Of a stretch of 26,456 nt of DNA, positions 22,720-26,456 are shown piece by piece (within the stretch, counting starts at the first letter, position 1; each line of letters begins with the position of its first letter). The DNA is taken from assembly GCA_937899265.1 (NCBI GenBank), contig CALBPV010000101.1:1-26456 (forward strand), given 5' to 3'. The translations under genes and the position numbers were made by a program. The DNA is from an uncultured Bacteroidales bacterium. GTDB lineage: Bacteria; Bacteroidota; Bacteroidia; Bacteroidales; UBA3663. Below the pieces are notes generated by a model. That model saw nothing but the letters and a program-made list of their open reading frames with translations, did not search any database and was not told where the DNA came from.

Positions 22720-24042
22720 ATGAAAAAACTGTTTCTTTTAGCCGTTGCAGGCTTGGCGTTGGCCGCTTGTTCCAAGAAGGCCGAAACGCCCGTGCTCAAG
22801 GTGACTGTCACCAATACTCTCGGATTCGACCGTAACGGCGAACTCGTAGATGTGTCTTGGGATGCCATCCAGCAGAAACTCGGCATCCAATCGACCGACC
22901 GGCTCGTTCTCCTCGATGCCAAGGGAGAACAGCTCCCCTACCAGCTGTCGAAGATGAATCCGCACATGGAGTCCGTGATGTTCCCTGCTACCGTTGCAGC
23001 CAACGGTACGGCTGAATATTGCTTTACTCTCGGCGACCCTGTTGAGTTTGCTCCTGTGGTGGCCGGCCGTCAGTATCCCGAGCGTGTCGATGACTTCGCC
23101 TGGGAGAACGAATTCTCGGCCTACCGCTGCTATGGTCCCGACCTTCAGGCTTCCGGCGAACGTGCCTATGGCTTCGACGTGTGGACCAAAGCCAACACGC
23201 GCGACCTCGTGGTTGAGAGCCGCTACAACAGCGAGAGTTCTGCACGCCACGAGATTGACTCGCTCAAGGCCGCAGGCAACAAAGCTGCCGCCGACAGCGT
23301 GGACTACGCCACCTCCTATCACTTCGACCACGGCTACGGCCTCGATTGCTACAAGGTAGGTGCCACGTTGGGCGGCGGCGCTCCCGCTCTCTACAAGGAC
23401 GGTGAAATCGTCTATCCCTATTGCTATACCGACTACGAGATTCTCGAAGAAGGTCCCTTGGCACTCTATGTCAAGTTCGACTTCGAGAAGAAAACGCTCG
23501 ACGGCAAGGACTACATCGAACATCGCATTCTGGGCGTTCAGGCAGGCAGTCGCATGAACATGATGATTGTCAGCTATGAAGGTCTCTCCGATGACGAGAC
23601 TGTCCAGGTGGCTGCCGGTATTGTGACCCATACCGAGAGTGCCGAATATGTCATCAACCGTGAGAACAAATACATCGCCTATGCCGATCCTACCGATCCC
23701 TCGCAGGGCGGTGTCGATGTCAACGGCAAAATCTTCATCGGTGTAGTGGCTCCCTTCATGGCAGATGCAAAAATCCAGCCTTGGGACTCCAAAGAAAATC
23801 CCCTCGACATGAAGGCTCGTTCCGGTGCTACCGGCCACATGCTTGCCCTCATGCCCACGCGGAATGCTACCGCGTTCTATTTCTTCGGCTCCTCTTGGTC
23901 CAAGGGCGACATGCCCGACATGGCGGCTTGGGAAAAGTACCTCGGCGAATTCGCCCAAAAGTCCAATCCCCGCAACTTCCTGCAGCTCGACTACGAAGGC
24001 AAACCCGAGGTTACCCGTCCTGCCGAAGCACCTCAGGAATAA
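22720..24042 (+). CDS. DUF4861-like lipoprotein of the kdu operon
   Basis: The 440-residue product starts MKKLFLLAVAG with lipobox ALAAC, C17 being the lipidated cysteine. The body carries blocks I associate with DUF4861: GPDLQASGERAYGFDVW, SYHFDHGYGLDCYKVGATLG and EHRILGVQAGSRMNMM. The biochemical role is unproven; such proteins recur beside kduI/kduD and uronic-acid degradation genes, so a carbohydrate-active or sugar-binding role at the cell surface or periplasm is likely. The frame is open 79 codons further upstream, but that stretch lies inside kduD in another frame; ATG 22720 gives a clean lipoprotein signal. Confidence 0.85.
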   Translation: MKKLFLLAVAGLALAACSKKAETPVLKVTVTNTLGFDRNGELVDVSWDAIQQKLGIQSTDRLVLLDAKGEQLPYQLSKMNPHMESVMFPATVAANGTAEYCFTLGDPVEFAPVVAGRQYPERVDDFAWENEFSAYRCYGPDLQASGERAYGFDVWTKANTRDLVVESRYNSESSARHEIDSLKAAGNKAAADSVDYATSYHFDHGYGLDCYKVGATLGGGAPALYKDGEIVYPYCYTDYEILEEGPLALYVKFDFEKKTLDGKDYIEHRILGVQAGSRMNMMIVSYEGLSDDETVQVAAGIVTHTESAEYVINRENKYIAYADPTDPSQGGVDVNGKIFIGVVAPFMADAKIQPWDSKENPLDMKARSGATGHMLALMPTRNATAFYFFGSSWSKGDMPDMAAWEKYLGEFAQKSNPRNFLQLDYEGKPEVTRPAEAPQE

Positions 24043-24073
24043 CCACGTTTTTACATCATTGTCTTCAAATTCA

Positions 24074-24110
24074 GAAGCCCGTCCCCGTTGTGGGATGGGC
24101 TTCGTTTTTT
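24074..24110 (+). terminator. Rho-independent terminator of the kdu operon
   Basis: GAAGCCCGTCCC (24074-24085) pairs with GGGATGGGCTTC (24092-24103), with one G-U pair and a 6-base loop, followed by GTTTTTT. It separates the kdu operon from nqr. Confidence 0.92.
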
Positions 24111-24170
24111 GACACCTCTGCTTTCCAAACAATTGAAACCTCCGATTCATTTGGCCCAAAAACTTAAAAT

Positions 24171-24188
24171 AGGGTTCACACCAACCCT
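24171..24188. promoter_or_regulatory. Small inverted repeat near the nqr promoter
   Basis: AGGGTT and AACCCT flank CACACC. It lies 20 bases upstream of the nqr -7 element, overlapping the place where a -33 element would be expected, so it could be an operator. The six-base arms are short. Confidence 0.3.
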
Positions 24189-24207
24189 CCATTTAATTTT
24201 TTTTCAC

Positions 24208-24215
24208 TATATTTG
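24208..24215 (+). promoter_or_regulatory. nqr operon promoter (-7 element)
   Basis: TATATTTG fits TAnnTTTG exactly and is followed by CGCAC; start expected near 24222. No TTG is found at the usual upstream distance, so activation by a bound regulator is possible. Confidence 0.6.
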
Positions 24216-24263
24216 CGCACGTTTTTGAGAAAACTACAAAATATATAATAAACAATCCAATTA

Positions 24264-25607
24264 ATGGCAAGTTTGATTAAACTCAAGAAAGGCTTGGACA
24301 TCGCATTGGAAGGTGTGCCCCAGCAGAGCATGGCCTCTGTCAAGGAAGACCCGTCTTGGACCTTTGTTCCGGACGACTTCAACGGTCTCACCCCCAAAAT
24401 CCTTGTCCGGGCAGGAGAGCCTGTAGCTGTGGGGCAACCCGTCATCTGCGACAAGCTTCATCCCGAGATTCAAATCGTTAGCCCGGTGAGCGGCACCCTC
24501 GAGTCCGTCAATCGCGGCGAACGGCGCAAAGTGCTTTCCGTCGTTGTCAAGAAGGACGGCAAGAGCACGAGTACATCACTTCCCGCAATCGATCCTCGCA
24601 AGGCTTCGGCCGACGCAGTCAAGAAAGCTATGCTCGAACGTGGCGTATGGCCTTTCCTCGTTCAGCGTCCTTACTGCACGATTGCCGACCCCGAGGTTCA
24701 GCCCCGCGACATCTTCGTCTCTCTGCTCGACACAGCTCCTTTGGCTCCCTCGTTCGAGATGGTTGTCAAGGGACAGGAAGCTGCGCTTCAGGCTGGTATC
24801 ACGGCCCTCTCCCGCCTCACTTCAGGCAAAGTCTATGTGGGTGTGGCCGCCCGCACTCAGCTCAATCTCAGCGATTGTGAGATTTACGAGTTCGAAGGTC
24901 CTCATCCCGCCGGCAACGTCGGTGTACAAATCAACCGCATCAAGCCCATCAACAAGGGCGAGAAGGTATGGACCGCTACAGCCCAGGATGTCATCGTGAT
25001 AGGTCGCGTATTGGCCGGCAGTCTCGATTTCACCCGCGTCATCACCATTGCAGGTTCCGAAATTCTCACTCCCGCCTACGCCAAGGTTCTCCCCGGCTCC
25101 TCCATAGCCAGCATTACGTCCGGCAAGGTCAAGCAGGCCGAATACCTCCAGCGCTTCATCTCCGGCAACGTCCTCACCGGCGAAAACGTGGGACGTGACG
25201 GTGTCCTCGGAGCTCAGACCCAGACACTCACCGTCATACCCGACGGTTCAGACAACGCCGAACTCTTCGGTTGGGCAACCCCCGGCTGTTCTCGCTACAG
25301 CGTGTCGCGTTCTTCCCTCTCCGCCTTCCTCCCCAAGAAACTCTGGACGCTCGATGCCCGCCTCAAGGGTGGTCGCCGTGCTTTGATTGTGTCCGGCGAC
25401 TGGGAGAAGTTCTTCCCCATGGATATCTATCCCGAGCATCTCTTCAAGGCCGCTCTCGCTTTCGACATCGACAAGATGGAAGAGCTGGGCATCTACGAGG
25501 TGGCTCCGGAAGATTTCGCTCTTTGTGAATTCGTTGATGCTTCCAAGACACCTGTCATGCAAGTCATTGCCGATGCTTTGAAACGTCTCAAAAAAGAAAT
25601 GGAATAA
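24264..25607 (+). CDS. nqrA: Na+-translocating NADH:quinone reductase subunit A
   Basis: NqrA is a peripheral subunit of Na+-NQR, the respiratory complex that couples NADH oxidation by quinone to sodium export. The 447-residue protein starts IKLKKGLDIALEGVP and shows the biotinyl-like fold block VSPVSGTLESVNRGERRKVLSVVV (about 73-96), then ALERGVWPF-type and NAELFGWATPGCSRYSVSR segments near 335, and the MDIYPEHLFKAAL block. Length and order match the family. Its TAA stop overlaps the nqrB ATG by one base. Confidence 0.97.
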   Translation: MASLIKLKKGLDIALEGVPQQSMASVKEDPSWTFVPDDFNGLTPKILVRAGEPVAVGQPVICDKLHPEIQIVSPVSGTLESVNRGERRKVLSVVVKKDGKSTSTSLPAIDPRKASADAVKKAMLERGVWPFLVQRPYCTIADPEVQPRDIFVSLLDTAPLAPSFEMVVKGQEAALQAGITALSRLTSGKVYVGVAARTQLNLSDCEIYEFEGPHPAGNVGVQINRIKPINKGEKVWTATAQDVIVIGRVLAGSLDFTRVITIAGSEILTPAYAKVLPGSSIASITSGKVKQAEYLQRFISGNVLTGENVGRDGVLGAQTQTLTVIPDGSDNAELFGWATPGCSRYSVSRSSLSAFLPKKLWTLDARLKGGRRALIVSGDWEKFFPMDIYPEHLFKAALAFDIDKMEELGIYEVAPEDFALCEFVDASKTPVMQVIADALKRLKKEME

Positions 25608-26456
25608 TGAACAAGCTTTCACAATACATTGACAAGAACGTTGCTCCCCTTTTCGAAAAGGGCGGCAAATGGGAGAAGTATTGGTCATTCTACGATGCCT
25701 TCCACTCCTTCCTTTTCGTGCCCTCCACAACGGCTCCCCGCCGCGGTGTGCAGGTTCACGACAGCGTTGACTCCAAGCGCGTCATCTCCACGCTCATCAT
25801 AGCCCTCATCCCCGCATTGCTCTTCGGTATGTGGAACGAAGGCTATCAGCACTTCTCCGCTCTCGGTCAGGAGACATGCTTCTGGTCCTGTTTCTTCTAC
25901 GGTCTCCTGCTCTTCCTCCCCAAGGTCATCGTGACCTACATCGTAGGTTTGGGCATCGAGTTCTGTGTGGCTGCCTACAAGCACGAGGAGGTGGCCGAAG
26001 GCTTTCTGGCCTCAGGCATCCTCATTCCTGCTGTCATGCCTGCCGAGACACCTCTTTGGACCATCGCTTTGGCCACAGCCTTTGCCGTTGTCTTTGCCAA
26101 GGAGGTCTTTGGCGGCACGGGTTACAACATCTTCAACCCCGCGCTTATCGCACGTGCATTCCTCTTCTTCGCCTACCCCACTGTCATGTCCGGCACGGAC
26201 GTCTTCGTGCGCGGTGGCTCTGCCCTCGGGTTCGGCGGCGTGGAGGGTGTTGATGCCGTCTCCGTGGCTACTCCTTTGGCTCAGGTCGCTGAAGGCACGT
26301 TCAATCCCGCCACATTCAACACCTTGGATGCCTTCTTGGGCTTCATTCCCGGCTCCTTTGCCGAGACTTCCACATTGGCCATCCTCATCGGTGCCTGCAT
26401 TCTCATTGTTACGGGTGTAGCCTCCTGGCGCATCATCCTCAGCTGTTTTGCAGGCG
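25607..26456 (+). CDS. nqrB: Na+-translocating NADH:quinone reductase subunit B, 3' end cut by window
   Basis: NqrB is a membrane subunit carrying covalent FMN. Only the first 283 residues are present; the frame is open to the end of the window. It starts MNKLSQYIDK, and the cytoplasmic arm WEKYWSFYDAFHSFLF leads into transmembrane helices from about residue 62. The threonine in SVATPLAQV corresponds to the FMN-linked site in the SGAT motif of Vibrio cholerae NqrB. The start overlaps the nqrA stop as TAATG, so translation is coupled; nqrC-F are expected beyond the window. Confidence 0.97.
   Translation, partial: MNKLSQYIDKNVAPLFEKGGKWEKYWSFYDAFHSFLFVPSTTAPRRGVQVHDSVDSKRVISTLIIALIPALLFGMWNEGYQHFSALGQETCFWSCFFYGLLLFLPKVIVTYIVGLGIEFCVAAYKHEEVAEGFLASGILIPAVMPAETPLWTIALATAFAVVFAKEVFGGTGYNIFNPALIARAFLFFAYPTVMSGTDVFVRGGSALGFGGVEGVDAVSVATPLAQVAEGTFNPATFNTLDAFLGFIPGSFAETSTLAILIGACILIVTGVASWRIILSCFAG

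Overview
The window looks like a chromosomal segment of a Bacteroidales bacterium (phylum Bacteroidota). I would lean to a Prevotellaceae-like or related gut anaerobe, but the sequence alone does not fix the genus. The evidence is a MurF-Alr fusion typical of the phylum, repeated promoter elements of the form TAnnTTTG (most with TTG or TTTG about 20-22 bases upstream), A/T-rich leaders without strong Shine-Dalgarno sites, lipoproteins with short lipoboxes, and Na+-NQR next to pectin catabolism genes. I saw no tRNA, rRNA, CRISPR array, transposase, integrase or phage gene.

Layout. Positions 1-333 are non-coding and repeat-rich: a 41-bp tandem array, a 34-bp perfect palindrome, and a hairpin that probably terminates asnA. 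From 334 to 9454 everything is on the minus strand. asnA has its own promoter. The rest reads, in transcription order, redox-inactive TlpA-like lipoprotein, greA, HIT hydrolase, an octamer-repeat spacer, clpP, clpX, murF-alr, and a phospholipase-D-like protein. It combines protein quality control, transcript elongation and cell-wall precursor synthesis. A divergent promoter region at about 9455-9689 leads to pnp on the plus strand (9690-11957), which ends at a strong terminator probably shared with the convergent sigma-factor unit. That unit (12013-12834, minus) holds an ECF-like sigma factor and a 52-residue small ORF, each with a stem-loop 3-4 bases upstream of its start codon.

From 13128 onward all genes are on the plus strand. 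A sugar nucleotidyltransferase comes first. It is followed by a translationally coupled cluster (4-base ATGA overlaps at both junctions): GH105 unsaturated glucuronyl/galacturonyl hydrolase, GH106 alpha-L-rhamnosidase, and a beta-class DNA methyltransferase. Next are a small three-TM membrane protein and then a LacI regulator with kduI, kduD and a DUF4861-like lipoprotein. The last unit is nqrA and a truncated nqrB (Na+-translocating NADH:quinone reductase).

How the genes fit together. GH105 and GH106 would strip unsaturated uronic acid and L-rhamnose from rhamnogalacturonan fragments in the periplasm. The released unsaturated uronate rearranges to 5-keto-4-deoxyuronate, which KduI and KduD convert towards KDG, probably under control of the LacI protein. 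No SusCD pair, polysaccharide lyase or KDG kinase/aldolase is present here, so this is a downstream catabolic module rather than a full PUL. The least expected features are the DNA methyltransferase coupled to the rhamnosidase, the 14-unit octamer array before clpP, the paired start-site hairpins in the sigma-factor unit, and the thioredoxin-fold lipoprotein without its CXXC.
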